Shown here: positions 34,001-44,612 of the stretch, piece by piece
Layout: every line of letters starts with the position of its first letter
Numbering within the stretch: the first letter of the stretch is position 1
Assembly (NCBI GenBank): GCA_958510825.1
Contig: OY294051.1
Coordinates: 32,615,667 to 32,679,666, forward strand
Source: Brachypterus glaber
Taxonomy: Eukaryota > Arthropoda > Insecta > Coleoptera > Kateretidae
Reading direction: 5' to 3'
DNA length: 64,000 nucleotides
Translations under genes and position numbers: made by a program
Notes under the pieces: model-generated
Database searches by the model: none
The model's input: the letters and a program-made list of their open reading frames with translations, nothing else
What the model was told of the DNA's origin: nothing

Positions 34001-36852
34001 AACAAGATGGCCGACCTGTCAAATTATTTAAAATAACTAATTTTCTTTAACATCAATCATCAAAAAGGAAACAAAATTCGACAAACTACCTTTATTTTTC
34101 GGTAAACTTTCCAATGGTAAAATCCTGATGATATAAACTGGACCACCCTGTATACAATTTTTTTCATGATTTAATAGTTTTAAAATTTATATTTTACTTA
34201 TGTTTGAAGAAAAACTATTTTTTTTTCAAAATGCTTACCGTGCTTTTTCAAATGTCATATCCGCGGGTGCCTTTGGGAGGGACATTTTGGGCCTGCCCCC
34301 TGTTGGTGGGGCTGACTGATCAGGTAATGGTTTAAATGCAAATGGAGTCATATTAGAAGACTGGGAAATGTCCATTTTCATTAAAGCTGGTTTTCTTACT
34401 GTCAATAAAACAATTATGGTTTAATTACTGGAAAAATTTACTGAATAAATAATTTTTTGTCGTCATATAAAGTTTCACCAGCCATGAAGATATATAATAG
34501 TAGTATAGTATACTCCTCGCAGTTGAAAGTATAATTTTTTCCTGATGAATTTGCTCAAGTTAACAGACAAGGCGTAGATTTTACGCCTGTATAATATGCA
34601 ATTTGTGATTTCTTCCAATTCCGACTAACTACGGCTTTCCGCGTCTCAGTACCTTTCGGACATTCAGTTTAAGCCCTAAATCCGAGAGGAAAAGTTGGTA
34701 TATTGCACAATGATTTTTCACGTGTTGATTTAAAATTTGGCGGCGTGAAAAATACGCCGTGTCTGCAAGTACGTAATAAAAGGAATAGGGTTTATTCATT
34801 GCAAAAAAATATTATTTTTTTTTAGTATTTTATGCTTATGTTGTTTATTTATGATTAAGTTTTTAAAATAACGAAAAATTAAAAAAAAATCGCGCCATTA
34901 GGGTGGTGCAAAATTTTATTTTTGTTTCGATTTTCATAAAAATGTGTCAAATGGCATCTTTTGATTATGATGATGTAGAACAATGTCCATAATTTAAAAA
35001 TTCTACACTTCGTGTTAATAATTGTACTTCTGTCCCCCTCTGCAGAACTTCTCTTTTATCTTATCTAAATGTCAATTGTCATGAGATTAACAAACAATTT
35101 TTAACAGTTGATTGTTTAAAATGCTAGTTACTAAAATTTGGTTTTGCCAAATTTCAATTTTAAAAACGCTAGTTTCTAAACAAATAAAGATATGACCTAT
35201 GTTTATATGAACATTTCTTCATTAAATTATATCTACTTTTCGTTGCCAAAGTTTGTAAACGGGCTAATAAATCACCCTGTATAACGCAATTTGGTCCATA
35301 ATTTTTGTTATTTTGGACAAAATTCTTTTTTTTTTGGGGTCCAAAGTAAACGTATAATCTCTATTGTGAAGCTGCGGGGAGTTAAATAAAATGCGTTGAG
35401 TAGACCAATTTTTATTGTTTGACAAAACATTCAGCATGTTTTTTACCTACAGAACTATAAAACTATTAATGTTCACTTGTAAGTCATCTATATTGGAATT
35501 GATTAGTTTAAATAATTCTTATTTAAAATTAGTTATTTTCCCAGCCAAAAAATAATTTTTTTACTGATAAAAATTTGGTACATGTATTCTGGGCCAGGCT
35601 GTATAGGTTGTAAGGAAACATTTTTTAAATTCCTGAGTTTAAAACAAAATGGTTATTTATTTTTTTTTATTGCTTTCCCATTTTTTTAATAATTTTGTAG
35701 TACCTATTTTAAAAAAACACGATTGAAAGATTTTCAGGTAAATTTTTAGAACATTTTTTTAATAAAAATAATAAAACTATACAGCAAGTGCGGATCCAGA
35801 CGGGGCTATCGCCGCCCCCCACCCAAACGGAAATTTTGACAGTTTTTTGTCCCACCGGGTCCGATTTTTGTTTGGCAATTTCCCCCTTCAATTATTTAAG
35901 TTTGTTTTTTCGTAACATGATTTTTTTTTTAAAGAAATCATTTTTACCCCTTACCTCACCCCGATTTTACCGAAAACAATCCCAGGGGGAATACTCATAG
36001 GCATTTCAAAGTTTCTCCTTTTTTTTTGGCCTTATTTCAAAGTTTAATCTGTTTATTTTTACAGACCCATGGTATATAAGCCTATTAATCACGGCTGTGA
36101 ATAAAAAAGGTTATCAACTTCTTGTACCACTTTTTTTGATACTTACAGTCAAACATCTAAATCTGGAACTTTCTATAACTTGCAGCTCATTTTTATCCTC
36201 GGCACATGCATTTACGCTTAATTGAATGAATTTATTTTAAGGTTCCTTGAGGTTTGAGCTATGGTGGTTTGACTAAGGCTTAGTTTACACAGTGGGTACT
36301 ATATTTTAAGTCCAGATACTATCTACCTATCTCTGTTTACAAAATGCTATAAACAGAGATAGGTAGATAAAAAGTACCTGGACTTAAAGTCCCTATGATG
36401 TAAACAAAGCCTATGAACTTTTTTACATATGGATACATACCTACCAAATATGAAACCAAAGCATCTGTTTAAACTACAATTACCTTTTATTCTAAATAAC
36501 CAGCATTTTAAATAATAAATTTTTAACTCTAAATAAAACACATAAACATGATAAGTTATCTTTATAGCTTTTGTTTAAAATAGTTTATGCAAAATGTTCT
36601 AAAAATAGAATATCCCAAATATTTTCCAGGAAATCGTTTATGATATGATTTTTTATTTAAGTAAACAATTTTCGAAAAAGATAATCTGATAAATGAAATT
36701 GAATCTTTTAAGAGGTGTCTTAAAATGTACAGTTATTAAAAGATCCAAAATGTATGATAAACAAACAAAATGATAGATTTTGGAAGTTAATTATTCGGAA
36801 AAGGTCAAAGAAAATTACCTGAGTTATTAGATTTTCCAAGTGGATCTGCCAT
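28031..36852 (-). CDS. Mkk4: MAP kinase kinase 4 (JNK-pathway dual-specificity kinase), complete, 8 exons
   Basis: MKK4/SEK1 phosphorylates JNK (and p38) on Thr and Tyr. Exons, minus strand: 36852-36819, 34398-34239, 32482-32453 (a 30-nt microexon), 31530-31389, 30744-30589, 29594-29295, 29110-28884, 28199-28031. All GT-AG; phases join to 405 residues (human 399). Seen: docking-like RKPALMKM at 13-20, glycine loop GRGGFGTV 112-119, lysine K134 in VIAVKRI, HRDVKPSN 230-237, DFG 250-252, and activation-loop S260 and T264 in SIAKTKDAGCRPYMAPERID, the MKK4-specific form. The C-terminal tail (LIKDEHARPKYNKLL, then IMDEM) fits the kinase end and DVD site. The exon 5 donor is an atypical GTGGGT. Introns carry a Gypsy relic and several MITEs. 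Divergent from mRpS7. Confidence 0.96.
29905..30510 (+). pseudogene. Decayed Ty3/Gypsy-type pol fragment in an Mkk4 intron
   Basis: Frames on the plus strand, broken by shifts and stops, resemble Gypsy pol. MSAPVMCCPNFEKPFFIQT (from about 29919) is the reverse transcriptase-RNase H junction. RPYVEGTHFTVITDHFSLKW and LQQYSYNVVHKE (30110-30250) are the RNase H core and end. The following pieces (IDVGDSKFYNIIDSWYV, VEDGTLFKKV) resemble the start of integrase. No LTRs or full frame remain; antisense to Mkk4. Confidence 0.85.
32779..32936. mobile_element. Short palindromic MITE, GGGAACGTTCAAGTATT type (Mkk4 intron 2)
   Basis: Left GGTAACGTTCAAGTATTTCG and right CGTAATACTTGAACGTTCCC pair, enclosing C-rich (GACCCCCACCTCC) and related stretches. 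A fragment of the same family is at 22336-22384. Confidence 0.75.
33053..33252. mobile_element. 200-bp palindromic MITE, TACCGTCAAGTG ends (Mkk4 intron 2)
   Basis: Ends TACCGTCAAGTG and CACTTGACGGTA are perfect inverted repeats with TA edges. Inside, GACTTCGGACGGTGTGGGTG and its complement continue the pairing, so the transcript would fold into one long hairpin. A related copy lies at 56626-56863. Confidence 0.85.
33476..34152. mobile_element. CAGGGTGGTCCAG-ended MITE (Mkk4 intron 2)
   Basis: Ends TACAGGGTGGTCCAGTTTAT and ATAAACTGGACCACCCTGTA are perfect inverted repeats. The next inner segment (ATAAAGTTAGTTTGTC; CCTTTTTGATG) pairs imperfectly. 677 bp, no coding frame. Confidence 0.8.
36276..36412. 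repeat. Palindromic repeat (Mkk4 intron 1)
   Basis: AGGCTTAGTTTACA at the left pairs with TAAACAAAGCCT at the right, and ATCTACCTATCTCTGTTTA with TAAACAGAGATAGGTAGAT at the centre: a MITE-like hairpin of about 137 bp. Confidence 0.75.
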
Positions 36853-37093
36853 TTTGCCGAAATTTGGAGTAAAAAAACAGTTTCCCAGCTTAGAGAATCC
36901 ACACACTTTTGAAGGAAAATTTTATGTTATAAATTAAACATAACGTTTATATTTAGATTTAGTCAATTAACTCAAACAATAAACATTTTCTTGGCTGTTT
37001 ATTTCACCAAAAACAATAATAACCAAATTCACTATCACAAACAGAGCAGTTTAGTTTTTGGACTGGACTGCGCAAGTCCAAGTTTTCACGAAA
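36853..37093. promoter_or_regulatory. Short divergent promoter between Mkk4 and mRpS7
   Basis: 241 bp between start codons with no repeat and no clear TATA box. Contains GTTTTTGGACTGGACTGCGC and CAAGTCCAAG close to the mRpS7 start. Confidence 0.5.
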
Positions 37094-38620
37094 ATGGCGA
37101 CCATAAAAACGCTAGTCGATAAATGTCAAATTTTTAAAACAAAAACACCACTTTTGAGGTAAAATTTTACCATTTATTATTTTCTTGCACGATAATTTAC
37201 CAATATTTATCATATAAAACCGATATTTACCTTAATTTACGCAAAAATTACAATTTCTTTTGTTGACATAACCTCAAACATATGTCAAAATTTTTGGTAA
37301 ACTCGACGCACGTTCTGTTGATATACCAGGCTGAATCAATATATTTTGTACAATATTTTTATATTTTAGCTCATTTATTCAACAAAATGGCATGTCACAG
37401 TATCCTAGCTACTATATAGATCCCATTTATAAAAAAGATCAACAAAAAGAGCTGATAGAAACAGGAGAAGCCCAAAAATTAGTTCATGTGCCTACACGAG
37501 CTGCATTAAACAGTCATACCTCATCTTTAGCTCAAGATCCTTTAGTCAGGTAATGATATTATCAGATAAAAAAATGTAAAACAGGAATTGATGAGTCATC
37601 ATCATCATTGATGACATTTGAAAAAATCTTTATTAATTTATTTTTAGTCTGTTTACCAATTATGTCATGAGAGATGGTTTAAAATCATTAGCGCGTGGTT
37701 TGATGGAGACCACCTTTGAAAATGTAAAAAGAATGCAACTAGAAAAATACCATAAGACAGAAGCATCTGAAGAGAGAGCTACTATTGAACTAAACCCAAA
37801 AATAATCTTCCATCAAGCTGTAGAAAATTGTAAACCAATTTTAAACTTAACCCCAATAAAAAGGGGAGGAGTCAAATATCAAGTAAGTAGTTCGAATGTA
37901 CCAAACGCATTTAAAAAAGAAGTCGTTTGTTTTTTAGACGAAAAAAGGTTGTAAATAAAAAAAAATAATTGGCCTGTTTGTGCATCAGTTGTGGGTTGGG
38001 TCCTTAGAGGATGGAAGGAATATAGAGTTGGTATCCATATACCTAATAGATTGAGATATTCTGGGCCCAACATCCAGCGCGCTTCTGATGTTGGAGTGAG
38101 ATAGATAACATGGCATACTATTACTACATACGTACACCGACCATTGAGAAGCAAGACCCATGGTTTCTTATTATAAGAGTATTATGCAGAACATGTTGGG
38201 CCTATAATTCTCTCTCTAATGCTTACTCTGTCTTCCTTACATCCTCTAAGATTGGGACCCACTTTGGGCATAGGCAAGCTGCCCAGGGCAACTAGTTGAC
38301 TAATTGTAATGTGGGTTGAAGGTAAAACTGCAACCCACATTACATGTAAGCATATTTTTAGCATCGTTATTAATTAGTATAACAGAAATTGTGCTTTTTA
38401 GGTTCCTGTTCCAATAACAGATAAAAGAGCCCAGTTTATATCAATGAAATGGTTAATAGCTGCAGCACAAGAAAAAGATAGAAAACAACGGTTTCATCAA
38501 CAGTTAGCTAGAGAATTGATCGATGCCGCAAATAATACTGGAAGAGTTATTAAGAAAAAACAAGAATTGCATAAACAATGTGAGGCAAATAGAGCGTACG
38601 CGCATTATAGGTGGAGTTAA
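37094..38620 (+). CDS. mRpS7: Mitochondrial small ribosomal subunit protein uS7m, complete, 4 exons
   Basis: uS7m binds the head of the mitochondrial small ribosomal subunit rRNA. Exons: 37094-37158, 37370-37549, 37648-37882, 38402-38620; GT-AG with phases joining to 232 residues (human MRPS7 242). The first exon is basic and hydroxylated (ATIKTLVDKCQIFKTKTP), as expected for a mitochondrial presequence. The S7 domain fills the rest: NYVMRDGLKSLARGLM, ATIELNP-IIFHQAVENCKP, GGVKYQVPVPITDKR and the family C-terminus ANRAYAHYRWS. The intron 3 side of exon 3 is open for 24 more codons past the donor (VSSSN...), but the conserved KYQ|VPVP join supports splicing. Starts 241 bp from Mkk4; ends 82 bp from the convergent Tmem186. 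Confidence 0.95.
37296..37315 (+). promoter_or_regulatory. Motif shared by the first introns of mRpS7 and Tbl3 (copy 1)
   Basis: GGTAAACTCGACGCACGTTC in mRpS7 intron 1; 19 of 20 bases match 40894-40913 in Tbl3 intron 1. An ATAACCTCAA box (37268-37277) lies upstream; in Tbl3 the same box is in the opposite orientation (40863-40872). Confidence 0.45.
37975..38285. mobile_element. MITE with long inverted ends (mRpS7 intron 3)
   Basis: Left GGTCCTTAGAGGATGGAAGG and GGGCCCAACATCC pair with right GTTGGGCC and CCTTACATCCTCTAAGATTG. GC content is higher than in the exons around it. Confidence 0.6.
38305..38344. repeat. 14-bp perfect stem hairpin (mRpS7 intron 3)
   Basis: TGTAATGTGGGTTG and CAACCCACATTACA pair perfectly around a 12-base loop. 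The stem is too short for a miRNA precursor. Confidence 0.7.
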
Positions 38621-38641
38621 GTAGGTATTATGTTTTGAAGA

Positions 38642-38676
38642 AATAAATATTTATGTTTTAAAATACTTTTTTTATT
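38642..38676. promoter_or_regulatory. Facing poly(A) signals of mRpS7 (+) and Tmem186 (-)
   Basis: AATAAA at 38642-38647 serves mRpS7; AATAAA read on the minus strand at 38671-38676 serves Tmem186. Cleavage 10-30 nt beyond each would make the two 3' UTRs overlap by a few bases to about 20. Confidence 0.65.
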
Positions 38677-38701
38677 AATACTAATTATAATTATTCTTAA
38701 T

Positions 38702-40614
38702 TTAACAAATGCGCTTAAATAATTCTTTGTCTAATATCATACCAAATCTCAAATTTAATTTGTATTTTGACTTGTCATTTGAAAACTGCCTTAGGGTTAA
38801 AAATAATCCATTTAAGGGGGTTATAGGTAGTTCAGTTAGGGGTATAATGTCATTTATTGGTATTTCTATATTTTGTCTTCTGCCCCAGAAATCCACATAG
38901 GCGATTTTTGCTATATTTTTTTCTCTATCAATATAGATAAATCCTACAAATTTATTGAAAAAATATCCGAGGCTGTATAGAGCCATGCAACCAGAACCTC
39001 CTAAAAAAATATATATATTTAAAATGTTTTTGTGTATAATATTTATATTGCAATTTATTTTTTTTCTAATTTTACATAAAAAGATATGAAAATAAAAAAT
39101 AGTATAAAAAACTCATTGAAAAATTCTCTTTACGCACTCGTGCTATAAACCGGGACGCGTGCGATAAAACTATCTTTTATGAAACTTGTTTTTCAATACC
39201 AAACCAAAATTAAACCAACGCAATCCGCCATACATTAGTTAAGTGAGCGTCTTTCTTTAATGTGAGTGGTACATTAGATCGAGAGAGAGGTTAACCTTAC
39301 AGGTGTATGGCATATTGCGTTGGTTCACTTTTGTTGAACTCGGGATAAGAATTTTATTTGAATTTTTCTATAGGCTTTAAGATAAATGTTTTATCTTAAT
39401 ATAATTGAATCGGTCATTTTGAAAAGGGGCCAACTCTATTGTTAAAAAATTGGAGATGACCCCTTTTCAAAATGACCGATTCAATTATTATCGGTCCGGG
39501 ACACATTGAATTTCTAGGTGGACAAAATTTTAAAAATTTCAGTATTAACTTAAAATAATCTGTTGATAACGAGAAAAATAGTTTTAAAAAAATTTAAGCG
39601 CAAGGGTGGCAATTTTTAAGGGGTTAAAATTTGTAAATTTTAAAAAAAGAAAGAAGAAAAAATAAAACTGACTCTAAATAACCTGCCGATAACGGAAAAA
39701 ATAATTTTATAAATCTAAAGCTTGGGGGGTTAAATATTGTAAATTTGAATAAAAAATCTAAAAAAAAATAATTTTTAAATTTTGACAGAAAGTTGGTAAT
39801 CTACTACCCCCCATAACCTTTATATACCCATAGCCAAAATATGTAATCTCTACATCCTTTAATAATGCGAGAAACGGGGTATGAAGTGTATGAATTTTGG
39901 TCAATTTGAGTGACGTATTTTATGGACGACCCCTAATTTTATATTTTGGCTACCCCCCTAACAAGATCCTATTAGGGGGGGGGGGGGGGTAGCCAAAATA
40001 CAAAATCTCTACATCCTTTAATAATGCTAAAAAAGGGGTATGAAGTGTATGACCACCACACCACCAGCGTGGGTAAGTAGTTTACACACTACCTTCCTGC
40101 GGAACCACTCAAACTAACCCTAACAAACCTACCTATCTAGTACTCTACTTTAAACTGGAAGGCTTTACCATGAAGCCTTTAAGAACAATTTAAGTTTTTG
40201 GCTGAGATAATTTATAATTAAAGTGGGGAGAGGATATTGGGTAAACAAAAAAATATTTTTGGCCATAAGTCGTGGCAGCATTGTACGATAGAAGTGGTAA
40301 AAAATATGCTTAGAGAAAATTGTTTCATATTTTTTATTATTACCTAAGGCTGCTGTCACCATAACTCCTTCAAATTGGATGAAATTCAGCTGATTTAATA
40401 TTAAAGTCCCTGGTACTGCAATTCCAGTTAAAGCCGTTTGATAAAGTTTCAATTTGTTTACTAAAGCACATGTCCTTATAAAAGGAAATTTGTAAACTGG
40501 AGTAAAATCTGATTTTATATCATTTTGAGTGAATAAATTATTTGTAACACTGAAATATCTGCAATTCTTTACATTTGTTGTATATTTTAATAGCTTTTGT
40601 ACAGTTCCATTCAT
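38702..40614 (-). CDS. Tmem186: TMEM186 family protein, mitochondrial complex I assembly factor, complete, 2 exons
   Basis: Human TMEM186 is an inner-membrane protein of the MCIA complex that helps assemble complex I around ND2/ND3. Exons, minus strand: 40614-40344 and 39000-38702; GT-AG, phase 1, 189 residues (human 213). Residues 1-40 are basic and rich in S/T/N (QKLLKYTTNVKNCRYFSVTN), fitting a presequence. Two membrane segments follow: about 57-78 (TALTGIAVPGTLIL) and about 83-110 (GVMVTAALG joined to GSGCMALYSLGYFFNKFVGF across the intron). A conserved soluble tail has VDFWGRRQNIEIPINDIIPL. The join is supported because the second membrane segment is split by the intron. The 1.3 kb intron holds several small palindromes. 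Head to head with Tbl3 (169 bp). Confidence 0.88.
39213..39325. mobile_element. Short MITE with AACCAACGCAAT ends (Tmem186 intron)
   Basis: AACCAACGCAATCCGCCATAC pairs imperfectly with GTATGGCATATTGCGTTGGTT, 113 bp apart. An ATAGTATA-like relic with GC-rich hairpin DNA lies just to the left (39125-39190). Confidence 0.7.
39401..39488. repeat. Near-perfect inverted repeat (Tmem186 intron)
   Basis: TTGAATCGGTCATTTTGAAA and its complement at 39460-39484 form a stem of about 30 bp with a loop of about 28 bases. Confidence 0.8.
39831..40053. repeat. 65-bp direct repeats flanking a G-run hairpin (Tmem186 intron)
   Basis: 39836-39895 and 39992-40050 are direct repeats (ATCTCTACATCCTTTAATAA; GGGGTATGAAGTGTATGA). 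Between them TATTTTGGCTACCCCCCTAA pairs with a segment holding a run of about 15 G and TAGCCAAAATA. Confidence 0.75.
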
Positions 40615-40783
40615 TTTAAACCTAAACGAAAAAAAAAATATATTTTATAAAATTAGCGCATGATTTTTTATAGTGTAACTGCGGTCGATAGGTATGTAAC
40701 GAGCAGTGTAAATATAAAGTTTTACAGCAAGTTTTTCGTGATTATTATAGCTAAAATCAGTGTAAAATTTATAAAGTAGTAAA
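40615..40783. promoter_or_regulatory. Short divergent promoter between Tmem186 and Tbl3
   Basis: 169 bp between start codons. GGTCGATAGGT (40683-40693) resembles a partial DRE core. No TATA box, no repeat. Confidence 0.5.
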
Positions 40784-43700
40784 ATGTCAAGCAGTGTTAA
40801 ATTAAAAGAAGCGTAGGTACCTTTTAATTTTATTTTAAAACGTTTTAAAGTTCAACGTACAGTTGAGGTTATGTTCACATGTGGTTTAGTGTGGGTAAAC
40901 TCGACGAACGTTCCACGATACACTGATAAAAATCGTTATGAATTAAAATTGAAGATTGTTTATAAATCTGAATTTGTTTTCTTTTATTAAAATTATACTT
41001 AAAACATTTTGGTAAAGAGTAAAGTTAATTTTTAAAATAAAATTACAATATTTGACTAAAGGCCACTTGCACCAACTTTTGGTCTGGGATTATCTTAACT
41101 AAACCGAGTTTAAGTTAAAAATGCTGCGTTTTGATTGGTGTAAGTGGCCCTAAAATTTAGGGCCACTTCCACCAATTAAAGGGCCTAAATGTTTATCTTT
41201 TTTTAAGTATTTCATGTTTTTAATTAACAAACTGTCTTTTAGTTGTTAAATTAGTACAATTCGTATATTTATATAAACGTTTTTAATATTTAGAACTTCA
41301 ATTTGGTTTAACTGAAATAAAAATCACCAATAAGTTAGGTTAGGATCTGATCGTTAATTTATTGCGTTCAACGTTTTGTGCCAGGACCTGGTTATCCATT
41401 GGTTGTAAATTTTTATAATATACATATTATACTAATTATGTATTAAAATAAAAAACAAAAAAAAAAAACCCAGGTCGTTATTTTAAAACAAAAAAAAAAC
41501 TTGTTTAAAAAAAACAAAACCGTTTTTTATATTTAGGTACATCTCTGCAGATATTTGTAATAAAATGCCATATCTCAAAATTTAAAATAAATAAAAAATA
41601 ACATTAGTAACATAATGACGTCACGCGCTTTAATGTCCATTATTCCTGGACGGATTTAATAACTACTTTATTTCTTACGATCTAGTTGTAGTGCTTATTT
41701 TCCACCAGTTGCCATGACAGCAGTCGGAAAGTGACAATCAGCTGATTTTACATATCTGCTGTCCGAACAAGTGAACGTCAAACACAACGTCAAATTAATA
41801 AAATTAATTTAAGACAATTTTTCGTTTTTTGGATGTTTAGGTGTTAGGTCGTAGAAAAAAATAGTATACGCACCTCGAAGCAAACCTAGTTCAGTGCACT
41901 TCGACTGCTTTTTTTACTCGGCTCGGCCTTGTAAAAAATACGCACTCTCGTGCACTGAAAACTGATTCGCCACTCGGTGCGTAATATACTATTATCTATA
42001 GATATATCTATCTATCTATATAATAGGATGTAATCTTTATCCACCATAACTCAATTTCTAGAGCAGATATCAGCAAGCATTTTTTTCAATTTTATTTTTA
42101 ATGGTCGGTTTTAGAGATAATAGGTCAGGGGTCGTTTAAATCGTTGTTTTTGCGTATTTTGACTTTTGCCAAATTTTAAGAAATAATTTTTTAGTCCAAC
42201 CGCCAATGTGAACATAAAATATAAAACATAATAAAGAATTAATTTCAATATCAAAAAATGTATTAAAATTATTTTATTTTTAATAGATATGATGTTGAAT
42301 CAAAGCATGGAGCCTTTTACACTGGTGGTAACGTAGAATGGCACGGAGAAAGATTGTATTGTCAAACAAGTTCAAGTATTTCTTTACTCAACACTGAAGA
42401 TGGACTAGTTTCAAAAACAATCGGCGAAGAATTAACGGATGAGAGCGATATAATACAAACTTTTACAACAGATGGCGATAGATTGGTATCTTCCCACAAA
42501 AGTGGTTTAATAAAACTATGGAATTCCGAAGGAGAAATTGTAAAAATGTGGAAATACATCCACAAAGGACCAGTAGCAAGATTGACTTTGAAAGAAAATC
42601 GATTAGCCTCTGGAGGATCAGATAGCAGCGTAAGATTGTGGGATTTAACTCATCAAGCATGTATTTTAAACTTAAAAGGTTGCCAAGGGGTTATAAACGT
42701 TGTCAAATTTCACCCAACTGAAAACGTACTTTTTGCATCTGGAGATGACGGCAAAATACTATCGTGGGACCTAACCAAGGGTGATGCATTAACTATCTAT
42801 GATGCGCATTTCAGTAAAGTCACTTCCCTAGTGTTCTCAAATGACAACAACCATTTTATAACTTCAGGTCGTGATAAGGTTATCATTCTGTGGGAAATGA
42901 ACAACCCTAAACCCTTAAAAACAATAGCTGTTTACGAGTCTGTTGAAGCTATCGTATGTTTACCTAATAAATTTAAGTTGCCTGGTTTCAAAGCTGAACA
43001 AAATAGCATCTATGTGGCTTCTGCTGGTGAAAACGCGGTGGTCAAAGCTTGGGATGTTACAAAAGCGAAAGAGGTATACGTGCAAAGTAATTCTTTAGTT
43101 TCTAAATCAGCTGAGGAGGGTGGTTTAGCCATTTCTAATCTGTTGCTTAATGAAAAAAGTAAAGTAATAGCTGTTATAAGCGCAGAACATAACATTATTT
43201 TGCATAATTTAAAGAGTTTTGTTTGTTTGAAACAGTTTATAGGATTTTCTGATGAGATCTTAGATATAACTTTTGTTGGTAAAGATGACTCACATTTAGC
43301 TGTTGCCACTAATTCGAATGATATCAAGTTATATGCTAATATAAACATGAATTGTCAAATATTAAAGGGTCACAAAGATTTGGTTCTGTCAGTTTGTTGT
43401 AGTAAAACCAATCCAAACTTATTATTATCATCAAGTAAGGATAACCAAATAAGATTATGGTTATTAAATGAAGAAAATAACGAAATGAAATGTGTGGGAA
43501 TAGGTACGAGACATACAGGATCTGTAGGTTCTATAACTTTTTCACAGCTTTCAAGTAATTTTGCCGTTAGTGTCAGTCAAGATACATGTATTAAAGTATG
43601 GGAAATACCTAGCAAATTTCAAGATAACGAACCTTTAAATTGTACTTACACAGAAATCGCACACGAGAAGGATATAAATCATGTAGCTATATCCCCAAAT

Positions 43701-44612
43701 GATAAAATAATAGCTACATCTTCACAAGATAAGACAGCTAAACTTTGGACTGAAAATTTGCAACTTTTAGGTGTTCTAAGAGGCCACAAACGCGGTGTAT
43801 GGTCCATAGAGTTTTCTTCAGTTGATCAAGTGGTTGTAACTTCTTCAGCTGATTGTACCATCAAACTTTGGTCAGTTGCTGACTTAAATTGCTTGAAAAC
43901 GTTCGAGGGACATGAATCTAGTGTGCTTAAAGCTCGGTTCATTTCAAATGGTATGCAGATTTTAAGCACAGGTGCTGATGGTTTGTTGAAAATGTTCAGC
44001 GTGAAGTCATCAGAGTGTATTTGTACTTTGGATCAGCATGAGGGTAGAATTTGGGCTTTGGCCGTTAAGAAGGACGAATCGGGTATAGTAACGGGCGGTA
44101 GCGATTCGTTGTTGATAAAATGGAAAGACGTAACGGAAGAAAGGAAGTTACAACGGCTTAAAGAAGCAGAAGAACTGGCTTTACAAGAACAGAAACTAAA
44201 TAATTACATACAAAATAACGATTTATTAAAAGCCTTGAAGTTAGCTTTAAGACTCGAACGGCCGTATCAAGTATTAAAAATCATACAAGGCGTTATAAAA
44301 AAAGGCGACACTGGTCTTGCGGATACTATAAAAGCGTTACGTAACGATCAGAAGGAGAGCCTATTAAAATGTGCGACCAACTGGAATATGAATAGTAAAA
44401 ACTGCCAACCTGCGCAATTGGTAATTAATATTTTGATGACTGAATTACAAACAGGGGATTTCCGACCTGTAGGATTAAGTTCGACCATCGAAGGGACGCT
44501 GCCTTACACTGAAAGGCATTTTAAACGGTTGACACAGTTAATGCAAGATATACATTTTATAAATTATACAGTTAATTGTATGCAGCCGCATGCAAAAAAA
44601 ATTGTAAATTAA
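40784..44612 (+). CDS. Tbl3: Transducin beta-like 3 / UTP13, small-subunit processome WD40 protein, complete, 2 exons
   Basis: UTP13 is a subunit of the UTP-B module of the nucleolar SSU processome, needed for 18S rRNA maturation. A tiny first exon (40784-40812, MSSSVKLKE) joins in phase 2 to 42287-44612, giving 784 residues (human TBL3 808). The junction creates AYDVESKHGAFYTGGNVEW, aligning with the family start (Y-x-V-x-x-K-x-x-x-F-Y-x-G-G). Two beta-propellers of WD repeats fill about residues 50-620, with VRLWDL, ILSWDL, VILWEM, IRLWLL, IKVWEI, AKLWTE, IKLWSV strand ends and GHKDLVLSV, GHKRGVWSI, GHESSVLKA starts. The Utp13-specific C-terminal domain follows (LALRLERPYQVLKIIQ, RNDQKESLLKCATNWN, LPYTERHFKRL). 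The poly(A) signal AATAAA is at 44636-44641, only 24 bases past the stop. Confidence 0.96.
40894..40913 (+). promoter_or_regulatory. Motif shared by the first introns of mRpS7 and Tbl3 (copy 2)
   Basis: GGTAAACTCGACGAACGTTC, 110 bp after the Tbl3 start codon; one mismatch to 37296-37315. TTGAGGTTAT precedes it at 40863-40872. Confidence 0.45.
41060..41995. repeat. Small palindromic repeats in Tbl3 intron 1
   Basis: 41063-41175 pairs AGGGCCACTTGCACCAACTT-like arms (GGCCACTTGCACCAA; TTGGTGTAAGTGGCC). 41862-41995 is an ATAGTATA-flanked, GC-cored palindrome (CGCACCTCG; CACTCGGTGCG). A TCTA microsatellite lies at 41995-42025. Confidence 0.55.

Noticed and set aside
37883..37954. Read-through extension of mRpS7 exon 3
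   Set aside because: The conserved KYQ|VPVP join and a strong GTAAGT donor show that this is intron; the extension has no family similarity.
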